Source: Candidatus Woesearchaeota archaeon | Lineage (GTDB): Archaea > Nanobdellota > Nanobdellia > Woesearchaeales > GW2011-AR4 | Assembly (NCBI GenBank): GCA_016185865.1 | Contig: JACPMU010000024.1 | Location: 1-10,326, forward strand | DNA: 10,326 nt | Direction: 5' to 3' | Shown: in pieces, positions 1-5,966 of the stretch | Position numbering within the stretch: the first letter of the stretch is position 1 | How the letters are laid out: every line of letters begins with the position of its first letter | Notes under the pieces: model-generated | The model's input: the letters and a program-made list of their open reading frames with translations, nothing else | What the model was told of the DNA's origin: nothing | Database searches by the model: none | Translations under genes and position numbers: made by a program

Positions 1-164
1 AGTCAGTGTTTTCTGCCATCAAGAGGAAGTTTGGAAGCAGCGTAAGCTCTGTCAAGTTTTCCGCCCAAAGGGCAGAAATGTATTGTAGAGCTATCGCCCA
101 CAATATTTTTTTATTGCGTATTGGACTTTTTGAACGCTGCCCATATACACGGCTGGCTGCTTAA
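1..164 (+). CDS. IS transposase, C-terminal fragment (cut by window start)
   Basis: An open frame enters from the left edge and ends at TAA 162-164, giving the last 53 residues of a protein. It begins SVFSAIKRKFG and continues with QRAEMYCRAIAHNI. This matches the end of the DDE domain in IS5/IS4-like archaeal and bacterial transposases, where the catalytic Glu sits just before a 'xVFSxIKRxFG' helix and a 'Q..E...k.iaHNi' helix follows. The partial codon before the first Ser ends in AG, which fits a Glu (GAG) there but does not prove it. Arginine codons are mixed (AGG, AGG, AGA, CGT, CGC, CGG), unlike the AGA/AGG-rich pur genes. The stop lies 4 bases from the stop of the convergent cyclase gene. 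No terminal inverted repeat was identified. The fold assignment is fairly secure; the exact IS family is not. Confidence 0.68.
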   Translation, partial: SVFSAIKRKFGSSVSSVKFSAQRAEMYCRAIAHNIFLLRIGLFERCPYTRLAA

Positions 165-168
165 ATGA

Positions 169-795
169 CTATTCTTTCACCAAAACAGCCCTTACAGGCG
201 AGCCTTCTGCCTTTATCTTCAGCGGGAATCCGTAAAAAAGGTAATTGCCCTGCTTCACTTTGCTCAAGTCAAGCCCCTCAAATATGGGCATATTATTCTT
301 TAATAATATCTTATGGGTGCTGTAATCATGCTGGTCCCTTTCTATGCTCAGGGAATCAAGGCCGACTGCCTTAACTTTTTTTGACGCAAGATATTTCGCA
401 CCGCTTTTTTCAAGGAAAACGAATTTGTAGTCATATGTTTTGATGGGATTGTTTCTTGTCTTGAGCAACACAATATCATTTTTTTGGATTTTTATTTTTG
501 AATTTCTTAAAATGTTTTTGGTTATTGCGTTTTTCACCTTTGTAAAATCCAGGACAACTGCCTTGCCCATGAACCTGTCAAGGCCCAGCCTGTCAATTGC
601 AACTCCATCGTCTAAAAAATGCAATGGGGCATCAACATGGGAGCCAGTATGCGCGTACAAATCAAATCTTGACTCGTTTGCAATTCCACCTTTCTTTATC
701 GTTGCCACTACTCTTACCCTAGGCTTATTTTCAGGCTTGTCCCTGTAAACAGCCATTTCTTCATTTATTTCAGGGCTTAAGTCATAGAGCTTCAT
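169..795 (-). CDS. cyclase family protein (kynurenine formamidase-like metal hydrolase)
   Basis: The 208-residue protein belongs to the putative cyclase/arylformamidase family (PF04199), metal-dependent hydrolases of amide, ester or lactone bonds. The family signature HxGxHxDxPxHF is present as HTGSHVDAPLHF at residues 49-60, supplying metal ligands H49, H53 and D55 plus H59. The N-terminus (KLYDLSPEI) and the C-terminus (GSPVRAVLVKE) are typical, so the gene is complete at both ends despite a transposase 4 bases away. Its ATG at 795 overlaps the glucokinase stop by 4 bases, so it is the second gene of a leftward operon and probably translationally coupled. The natural substrate cannot be told from sequence. 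No tryptophan-degradation genes are nearby, so kynurenine formamidase should not be assumed. Confidence 0.85.
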   Translation of the reverse strand: MKLYDLSPEINEEMAVYRDKPENKPRVRVVATIKKGGIANESRFDLYAHTGSHVDAPLHFLDDGVAIDRLGLDRFMGKAVVLDFTKVKNAITKNILRNSKIKIQKNDIVLLKTRNNPIKTYDYKFVFLEKSGAKYLASKKVKAVGLDSLSIERDQHDYSTHKILLKNNMPIFEGLDLSKVKQGNYLFYGFPLKIKAEGSPVRAVLVKE

Positions 796-1862
796 TTTTT
801 CCCAAAAAGCCTTGCGCCAAAAAACCCTGCGCCAAGCAGTCCTGCATTATAATTAACTACCAAATAAATGGGAATTTTCTTCAATACATCAGAGCGCTCA
901 TGGCAGCTTTCAAATGCCTTTACAAAGTTATCATCAAAAATATCCCTGTTTTTGGGCGCAATCCCCCCTGCAATGTAAATGCCGCCGTAAGGCAGCGCGT
1001 CAAGGGCGCAGTTGGCTGCGAATTTCGCATAAGCGTCCCTGAAAATCTCAAACGTTTTCCTGCACGTTTCATCAGTTTTCCTGTATTTTGATATAATCTG
1101 CGGCTTGTTTTTTGCCTTGTCTGCCTCTTTTGTATATTTTGTTGGCTTTATTTTTCCTTTTTTCCTCAAAAATGCGTAAATATTCTCTAATCCAATGCCT
1201 GAAACAACCTGCTCATAGCTGGCATTCTGCCTTATTTTTTTGCGTTTTTTGATAAAATCAACAATCTCAATCTCCTGCCTGCCTTGCGCCGGAAAATCAC
1301 AGTGCCCTGCCTCTGATGGAATAGGCCTGTATGATTCGTAATGCTCGTCATAAACCAAAGTTGTCTTGCCAAGCCCTGTTCCTGCTCCTATTACAACAAT
1401 AGGGGCTTCCGGAATTTTATGGGCTTTTTTAATCACAGCAATATCAGCTTTTTTGAGCATGCTTATTCCGTATCCGATTGCCTCAAAATCATTTATAAAA
1501 ATTATTTTTTTTAAGTCTGTATTTCTGCACAATTCTTTTCGCTTCAAATTCCATCTCAGTTTTGTTATGCTTATGCTGCTCCTGTCAGGAGAAACAATCC
1601 CTGCTCCTGCGATGCAGGCTTTTGCTATCTTTATTTTGTAATTTTTTATTATATAACCTAGTGCTTCAGTAATTGCATTGTGCAGGCTTCCAAGTTCCCT
1701 GCTCTTGAAGTGAAATGATAGAAGCAATTCGGAACTATCCCCCTTAATTCCGAAAACGCCTAAGCTGGTGTTTGTGCCCCCAATATCAGCGCCTAATATG
1801 AAAGAATTATATCCTTTTTTGTTGAATTTTTTATGTTGTTTTTGCGTAAACAGCATTTTCAC
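792..1862 (-). CDS. glk: glucokinase (Glk family, PF02685)
   Basis: This is an ATP-dependent sugar kinase of the ASKHA fold, predicted to convert glucose to glucose-6-phosphate in the cytoplasm. Visible motifs are phosphate-1 DIGGTN (residues 26-31), a TKLRWNL segment (100-106), NDFEAIGYG (124-132) with the likely catalytic Asp125, adenosine/phosphate-2 GAGTGLG (159-165), SEAGH (183-187), VSGIGLENIY (220-229), and a late GGIYIAGGI. At 356 residues it is a little longer than the usual 320-340, partly from a Lys-rich N-terminus. The start is ambiguous: GTG at 1862 has GAGGAG 4 bases upstream, while ATG at 1856 sits about 26 bases from the TATA box and would suit a leaderless transcript. The first gene of a two-gene leftward operon with the cyclase, it is divergent from folC. 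Sugar specificity (glucose or another hexose) is inferred from family. Confidence 0.85.
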   Translation of the reverse strand: MKMLFTQKQHKKFNKKGYNSFILGADIGGTNTSLGVFGIKGDSSELLLSFHFKSRELGSLHNAITEALGYIIKNYKIKIAKACIAGAGIVSPDRSSISITKLRWNLKRKELCRNTDLKKIIFINDFEAIGYGISMLKKADIAVIKKAHKIPEAPIVVIGAGTGLGKTTLVYDEHYESYRPIPSEAGHCDFPAQGRQEIEIVDFIKKRKKIRQNASYEQVVSGIGLENIYAFLRKKGKIKPTKYTKEADKAKNKPQIISKYRKTDETCRKTFEIFRDAYAKFAANCALDALPYGGIYIAGGIAPKNRDIFDDNFVKAFESCHERSDVLKKIPIYLVVNYNAGLLGAGFFGARLFGKK

Positions 1863-1876
1863 TTTGCTCCTCTTTG

Positions 1877-1888
1877 TATATTTAAATC
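1877..1888 (-). promoter_or_regulatory. TATA box of glucokinase operon
   Basis: On the minus strand this reads GATTTAAATATA, a good archaeal TATA element. It is centred about 26 bases upstream of ATG 1856 and about 20 upstream of GTG 1862. If transcription starts at the usual archaeal distance, the RNA would begin at or next to the ATG. The call is by eye, from position and composition only. Confidence 0.5.
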
Positions 1889-1901
1889 TACTTTGGCAAA
1901 G

Positions 1902-1912
1902 TTTATTAATTT
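1902..1912 (+). promoter_or_regulatory. TATA box of folC
   Basis: TTTATTAATTT lies in the 69-base divergent gap, preceded by a purine-rich GGCAAAG that could serve as a BRE. Its centre is about 26 bases before the ATG at 1932, and no Shine-Dalgarno sequence precedes that ATG. Both facts fit a leaderless folC mRNA. The two divergent TATA boxes lie only about 20 bases apart, so the two units may compete for or share transcription factors. Confidence 0.5.
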
Positions 1913-1931
1913 ATTGAAATTTTGGCCTGTT

Positions 1932-3128
1932 ATGGAATATAAGAAAATATTAAAGCACATTTATTCACTGGAAAGCCCGAAGATAAAGCTTGGATTGGAA
2001 AGAATCCAGAGCCTGCTTGACAAAATTGGCAACCCGGAAAAGAAGTTAAAATGCATCCATGTTGCAGGCACCAACGGCAAGGGCAGCGTATGCGCAATGA
2101 TTTTTTACATTCTTAATGAAGCGGGCTACAAAACAGGCATGTACACAAGCCCTCATTTAAAGAGATTCAATGAAAGAATAAGGATAAGTGAGCACTTTAT
2201 AACAGACAAGGAAATTGTTGATTATTTTTTAAAAGTCAAGCCCCATATAACAAATCAAAGTTTTTTTGAGATAACAACTGCAATGGCTTTTCTTTATTTC
2301 AAAGACAAGAATGCTGATTTTGTTGTCTTGGAAACCGGATTAGGAGGAAGATTGGACGCAACTAATGTTGTTAACCCTTTAGTTTCTGTTATAACCAACA
2401 TTGGACTGGAACATACAGATTTGCTTGGAAACACAATTGAAAAGATTGCATTTGAAAAAGCAGGAATAATAAAAGAAAATGTGCCAGTTGTGGCAGGCGC
2501 TGAAGGCAAGGCATTGAAAATTATCAAAAAAATTGCAAATGAAAGAAATGCGCCGTTAATAATTGCTAAAAAACATAAAAACATTCACTTTAAACATTTG
2601 CAGGGGAATTTCCAGCAACAAAACAAGGACATTGCATTAACAGCAATCGGCGCATTAAAAGAGCGCAATCTAATAAAAATAAACCAAAATCAGACAATAA
2701 ACGGGATTAAAAAAACCATATGGAACGGAAGGCTTGAATTTATCTCTAAAAACGTGCTTGTTGACTGCGGGCACAATCCAGCAGGATTTGATACCTTAAA
2801 AAAAGAATTGATTATTATTAAAAAACAAAAAAATATTAAAAATTTCATTTTTGTCATTGGGATACAGCAAGATAAAGATATTCCAGTGATGCTAAAAACA
2901 ATCAACCCATTGATTTCAACGATAATTTTTACAAAATCAGGAAATGAGAAGGCAGCAAAACCAAAAGAATTATTAAAAACATTCAAAAGAATCAACAACA
3001 ATAAAAAAATTAAAGCAAAAATAATAAACAATCCAAAAAAAGCATTAAATCACGCAAAGAAAATTGCTGATAGAAATGAATTAGTTGTTGTTGCTGGCTC
3101 TATCTATTTGGTTGGGGAGGTTATTTAG
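1932..3128 (+). CDS. folC: folylpolyglutamate synthase / dihydrofolate synthase (Mur ligase family)
   Basis: The 398-residue ATP-dependent ligase of the Mur superfamily adds glutamate to dihydropteroate or folates. Motifs in order are the P-loop HVAGTNGKGSV (residues 43-53), TSPHL (72-76) followed by ERIRI, ETGLGGRLDATN (134-145), IGLEHTDLLG (157-166), FEKAGIIK (174-181) holding the lysine region usually carbamylated, and C-terminal-domain DCGHNPAGF. The start is ATG 1932: an in-frame TTG/ATG extension back to 1833 would overlap the divergent glucokinase and its promoter, and its extra 33 residues do not resemble the family, whose proteins begin a few residues before the 'YSLESPKIKLGLERI' region. 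The last third is unusually Lys/Asn/Ile-rich and AT-rich but the frame stays intact. It converges on the hypothetical gene with a 4-base overlap. Whether it has DHFS, FPGS or both activities, or acts on another archaeal pterin, is not visible. Confidence 0.88.
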   Translation: MEYKKILKHIYSLESPKIKLGLERIQSLLDKIGNPEKKLKCIHVAGTNGKGSVCAMIFYILNEAGYKTGMYTSPHLKRFNERIRISEHFITDKEIVDYFLKVKPHITNQSFFEITTAMAFLYFKDKNADFVVLETGLGGRLDATNVVNPLVSVITNIGLEHTDLLGNTIEKIAFEKAGIIKENVPVVAGAEGKALKIIKKIANERNAPLIIAKKHKNIHFKHLQGNFQQQNKDIALTAIGALKERNLIKINQNQTINGIKKTIWNGRLEFISKNVLVDCGHNPAGFDTLKKELIIIKKQKNIKNFIFVIGIQQDKDIPVMLKTINPLISTIIFTKSGNEKAAKPKELLKTFKRINNNKKIKAKIINNPKKALNHAKKIADRNELVVVAGSIYLVGEVI

Positions 3129-3574
3129 TATTTGGCCGGCACCCGTTCTGGGTTTCTGCCGTATGTAAAAACCGAGCAGTCAAAATTCTTGCCAGAATAA
3201 ACATTGATTCCCCAGCCAGGAGTTATGCCTGCATTATCTCGAGCTTTTTTCCTCATAAGGGAAGACAATCTTCGATAATCCATCTTTCTAAAGCAAACAA
3301 CAACGGCATCGTCAAAATTTATTTCTATCTCTTCTACTCCTTTCACAAGCTCAGGACTGTATATTTGCTTTAAATCTCCATCTATGACACGCCCCTTCGA
3401 TATAATGAAGAATCGCGGTCCGGACAAATGCTCATAGCAATCCTCCAAGCCAGGTAGCGCAAGCTGCGATACCCCGCGAGGCAGGTTGGGCAATTTCTTT
3501 TCTATTTCTGCCAGCATGCTATCAATAGACTTTTCTCTTGCCGAAGAATCTGATACATGATTTGCAACTGCCAT
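3125..3574 (-). CDS. hypothetical protein, 149 residues, unknown function
   Basis: I do not recognise this protein. It is predicted soluble, with no signal peptide, membrane span or nucleotide-binding motif. The first 35 residues are polar and likely helical (AREKSIDSMLAEIEKKL), followed by a compact alpha/beta-looking part with strands such as PRFFIISKGRVIDG and DDAVVVCFRKM and a Gly/aromatic-rich tail (GITPGWGINVYSG). Codon use differs from the neighbours: by hand count 6 of 11 Arg codons are CGN, against a strong AGA/AGG bias in the pur genes, and local GC looks higher. It is transcribed alone, convergent with folC (4-base overlap) and divergent from purL. A TATA-like element lies about 30 bases upstream of its ATG. 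It is called a gene because it is long, has its own promoter-like element and fills the space between conserved genes cleanly. Confidence 0.65.
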   Translation of the reverse strand: MAVANHVSDSSAREKSIDSMLAEIEKKLPNLPRGVSQLALPGLEDCYEHLSGPRFFIISKGRVIDGDLKQIYSPELVKGVEEIEINFDDAVVVCFRKMDYRRLSSLMRKKARDNAGITPGWGINVYSGKNFDCSVFTYGRNPERVPAKY

Positions 3575-3599
3575 TTTCCGGAAAAAGGGATTTTTGTTT

Positions 3600-3610
3600 T
3601 TAAATATTTA
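3600..3610 (-). promoter_or_regulatory. TATA box of the hypothetical gene
   Basis: TAAATATTTAA on the minus strand is centred about 31 bases before the ATG at 3574, giving a predicted leader of only a few bases. No Shine-Dalgarno sequence is seen in front of that ATG. Confidence 0.42.
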
Positions 3611-3652
3611 CACTTTTGCTACCTTCTCATAACTAAAAACTCCACCACAACC

Positions 3653-3661
3653 TATTTAAAT
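3653..3661 (+). promoter_or_regulatory. TATA box of the purine operon
   Basis: TATTTAAAT sits in the 116-base divergent gap between the hypothetical gene and purL. Its centre is about 34 bases before the ATG at 3691, predicting a start near 3683 and a short leader that includes GGGA just before the ATG. It is the only promoter-like element seen ahead of the pur genes, whose later members follow with gaps of 1-2 bases or overlaps, so all are probably read from here. I saw no PurR-type operator or purine riboswitch. Confidence 0.5.
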
Positions 3662-3690
3662 CACTTGGCTATACAAATCATTGTGGGAAA

Positions 3691-3888
3691 ATGGGCGGTG
3701 TAGATGCAGATTTAATCAACATAAATGGCATGCCTGACAATGCCCTGAAAGAATTCCTAAGGAAGAATGCTGTTTCTCTGAGCGTTTTTGAGGCAAGAAA
3801 AGAAGAAACCCTACAATCACAGAATTGTATATCTTCAACACGCAATGGAGCGAGCATTCTTCTTACAAGAGCAGCAGGCATGTTTTGA
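3691..3888 (+). CDS. purL: PurL fragment 1 (N-terminal linker region)
   Basis: The 65-residue open frame begins at ATG 3691. Residues 1-39 or so, up to SVFEARKEE, look like the start of PurL (the 'L..L..SVFEAR' helix before the conserved WSEH region). After about 3808 the frame reads unrelated residues until a stop at 3886-3888, while the PurL-like sequence continues one frame over as PTITELYIFNTQWSEH. Only about 120 bases of this frame are therefore real coding sequence. The ATG fits the TATA box upstream, and GGGA just before it could help ribosome binding. On its own this piece has no catalytic residues. Confidence 0.6.
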   Translation: MGGVDADLININGMPDNALKEFLRKNAVSLSVFEARKEETLQSQNCISSTRNGASILLTRAAGMF

Positions 3889-4589
3889 AAGCCCTGTTGC
3901 CAACCAATGCGCCGAATGTCATTCTTGGCCCTGTTGAGGATTCAGGAATTGTAGAATTGGGATACATCAATAATGAAAGGTACGGTATTGTTGTCAGCCA
4001 CGAAAGCCACAATCATCCTTCCCAGGTTGTCCCGTATGAAGGCGCTGCAACAGGTGTTGGAGGAATAATAAGGGATGTATTGTGCATGGGCGCGAAAGTC
4101 ATTGCAATCGCTGACCCATTGAGATTTGGAAATCCAAACGGAAAAAACAAGAACAAGGTGAAATACATTGCAAACGAAGTCATCAATGGAATTGCAGGAT
4201 ACGGGGACGCTGTCGGCATTCCAAACATCTGCGGCGATGTTTACTTTAACGATTCTTTTGATGAAAATTGCCTTGTCAATGTTGTTTGTTTGGGAATTGT
4301 AAAAGAAAAAGACATAATCCACAGCTTCGCTCCAGCAAACGCGGAAAATTATGACATTGTTGTTGTTGGAAAAGCAACAGACAACAGCGGATTTGGAGGG
4401 GCTGCATTTGCCTCATTAATTTTGGATGAAAAAGACAGGGAAAGCAATCGTGGAGCTGTTCAGGTGCCTGACCCGTTCCTAAAAAATGTGATAATAAGGG
4501 CTTCTTACGCTGTTTTTGAGGAAGCCAGAAAAAATGGGATAGGGCTTGGCTTCAAGGACATGGGCGCAGGAGGAATAATGTGCAAGTAA
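3825..4589 (+). CDS. purL: PurL fragment 2 (first AIRS-type half)
   Basis: This frame carries the first half of the PurL catalytic core. The WSEHSSYKSSR motif is at residues 8-18 from TTG 3825, followed by SHESHNHPSQ (58-67) with the FGAR/ATP-site histidines, and YEGAATGVGGIIRD (71-84), the hallmark AIRS-family loop. GDAVGIPNICGDVYF (127-141) and GKATDNSGFGGAAFAS (182-197) follow, and the frame ends in KDMGAGGIMCK then TAA 4587-4589. PurL similarity extends upstream of the TTG in the same frame to about 3807 (NPTITEL), so TTG is a computed start rather than a believable one; no Shine-Dalgarno sequence precedes it. The frame ends inside a conserved segment, because intact PurL continues after GAGGIMC with an 'ASSEM'-like helix that is absent here. 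This fragment and the next overlap by 10 bases in different frames. Confidence 0.7.
   Translation: MYIFNTQWSEHSSYKSSRHVLKALLPTNAPNVILGPVEDSGIVELGYINNERYGIVVSHESHNHPSQVVPYEGAATGVGGIIRDVLCMGAKVIAIADPLRFGNPNGKNKNKVKYIANEVINGIAGYGDAVGIPNICGDVYFNDSFDENCLVNVVCLGIVKEKDIIHSFAPANAENYDIVVVGKATDNSGFGGAAFASLILDEKDRESNRGAVQVPDPFLKNVIIRASYAVFEEARKNGIGLGFKDMGAGGIMCK
4568..4573 (+). promoter_or_regulatory. Shine-Dalgarno-like AGGAGG inside purL
   Basis: AGGAGG with 6-base spacing to GTG 4580 stands exactly where the second purL break forces a new start. It codes for part of the conserved GAGG motif, so its presence has a plain protein-level explanation. If the break is real in the cell, this site would let the C-terminal half be translated as a separate chain. 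Confidence 0.3.
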
Positions 4590-5965
4590 ATGTTTCAATG
4601 CAGAACCTGCCCCCTTACATGATAGCCTGCTCAGAAACACAGGAGAGGTTTACATGGATATGCCCTCCTGAATTTACAAAAGCATTATTGAAAATCTACA
4701 ATGAGGATTTTGAGCTGCCTCAAATATCCATTGGAGCAGGGGCTTTTGTCATCGGCAAAGTCACAAAAAGCCAGGATTACATTTTAAGGCACAATGGAAA
4801 AATTGTCTGCAATGCTCCTATAAAGGCTGTTACACAAGGCATCAAATATGAAAGGGCAAAAAAAGCGCCAAAAAGAAATTTCAAGGAGCCAAACCTAAAA
4901 GAACCAAATGACTACAGCAAAGCATTGCTGGAAATCTTAAAGCACCCTAATGTTGCATCAAAGGCAAAAGCGTACAAGCACTATGACACAAGCGTGATGG
5001 GAAATGCTATTATCGAAAGCGGCTACGCAGACGCCGGTCTAATAAAAGCTGCTGATAACTCAGCTTTTGGAGTCGCTTTAAAAACAGACTGCAATCCCCG
5101 CTATTGCAGAATAGATCCATACTGGGGGGCTGTCAATGCTGTTGCTGAAAGCATGAGGAATGTTGCTGCAGTCGGCGCAATCCCAAGCGCATTGACAGAC
5201 TGCTTAAATTACGGCAATCCAGAAAAGCCAGAGGCATTTTATGATTTCTATGAAGGGGTCAGGGGAATTGCAGACGCTGCAAGGAATCTGCATTACAAGG
5301 GAACAAAATACCCTGTGCCTGTCATTTCCGGCAATGTAAGCTTCTATAATGAATCTGCTTCAGGCAATTCCATTGACCCGTCGCCGATAATAGGGTGCAT
5401 CGGGGTTTTGAAGGACTACAGCAGGGCGATAACTATGAAGATAAAAAAAGAAAACTCAGCATTGTTTTTAATCGGAGAAAGAAAAGACGAGCTGGGAGGC
5501 TCTGTTTATTATGATGTTAATAATGAAATTGGCGCAGTTGTGCCGATAACTGACTTTGAAAAGGAAAGAAATATGGTTTATGCTGTAATTGACGCGATAA
5601 ATGCCGGCCTGTTGCTTTCGTGCCACGACATTTCTGATGGTGGATTGGCAGCAGCAATTTCAGAAATGATTTTAGGGGGAGATGCTGACGGCGAGATTGG
5701 CGCTGAGATTAACCTTGATTTCACAAATTTAAGAAGCGACAAGGCATTGTTTTCAGAAACAAGCGGATTTGTTTTTGAAGTCGAAGGCAAAAATCTGGAG
5801 AAATTGAGAACCTTGTTCAAGTTCTATAAAATTAATTTGATTGAACTGGGCAAAACAGCAGGAAAAAATCTTGCAATAACCAAGAATAATAAAAAAATTA
5901 TTAATCTGCCGATTTCAAAACTGAAAGAAACGTGGACAACAGGGTTTGTGGAGGCGCTGGAATAG
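4580..5965 (+). CDS. purL: PurL fragment 3 (C-terminal half)
   Basis: The 461-residue frame opens at GTG 4580 and holds the rest of PurL. The SETQERF motif is at residues 18-24 (family SESQERM), then the inter-domain stretch ending VTQGIKYER (84-92). The second AIRS half includes HYDTSVMGN (134-142), NPRYCRIDPYWGA (172-184), ALTDCLNYGNPEKPE (204-218), VISGNVSFYNES (248-259), GERKDELGGS and HDISDGGLAAAISEM. This half is free of stops and conserved throughout. A strong ribosome-binding-like AGGAGG (4568-4573) lies 6 bases before the GTG. It also encodes the conserved AGG tripeptide, so it may be coincidence, but it could allow reinitiation after the upstream TAA. purQ follows one base after the stop. 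Confidence 0.78.
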   Translation: MQVNVSMQNLPPYMIACSETQERFTWICPPEFTKALLKIYNEDFELPQISIGAGAFVIGKVTKSQDYILRHNGKIVCNAPIKAVTQGIKYERAKKAPKRNFKEPNLKEPNDYSKALLEILKHPNVASKAKAYKHYDTSVMGNAIIESGYADAGLIKAADNSAFGVALKTDCNPRYCRIDPYWGAVNAVAESMRNVAAVGAIPSALTDCLNYGNPEKPEAFYDFYEGVRGIADAARNLHYKGTKYPVPVISGNVSFYNESASGNSIDPSPIIGCIGVLKDYSRAITMKIKKENSALFLIGERKDELGGSVYYDVNNEIGAVVPITDFEKERNMVYAVIDAINAGLLLSCHDISDGGLAAAISEMILGGDADGEIGAEINLDFTNLRSDKALFSETSGFVFEVEGKNLEKLRTLFKFYKINLIELGKTAGKNLAITKNNKKIINLPISKLKETWTTGFVEALE

Positions 5966-5966
5966 A

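Larger units (their letters stand above)
3691..5965 (+). pseudogene. purL: purL, disrupted: frameshift plus internal deletion
   Basis: Read as one gene this is FGAM synthase subunit PurL, which uses ATP and ammonia delivered by PurQ to convert FGAR to FGAM. The coding content runs through three reading frames: an N-terminal part (3691 to about 3808), a middle part (about 3807 to 4586) and a C-terminal part (4580-5965). Each break is equivalent to a loss of 3k+1 bases. The first needs a single extra base, giving EARKEE-NPTITELYIFNTQWSEH. The second also lacks roughly 18-22 residues between GAGGIMC and the segment before SETQERF. Restored length would be about 775-780 residues, near the 740-residue Bacillus-type small PurL. 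Assembly or sequencing error, true decay, or a split gene remain possible. Confidence 0.72.

Noticed and set aside
1833..1931. N-terminal extension of folC by 33 residues
   Set aside because: It would overlap the divergent glucokinase and cover both TATA boxes; the added residues do not resemble the family, and ATG 1932 gives a normal FolC start.
3575..3690. Possible riboswitch or small RNA in the purL leader
   Set aside because: The 116-base gap is mostly promoter sequence and the predicted purL leader is under 10 bases, too short for an aptamer; no purine or PRPP aptamer core was seen.
3800..3812. Programmed -1 ribosomal frameshift in purL
   Set aside because: No X XXY YYZ slippery heptamer is present in the correct frame and I saw no convincing downstream stem; a lost base is simpler.
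5946..5966. TTG start for purQ inside purL
   Set aside because: The added residues (WRRWNR) come from the purL stop region and are not PurQ-like; ATG 5967 is the first good start.
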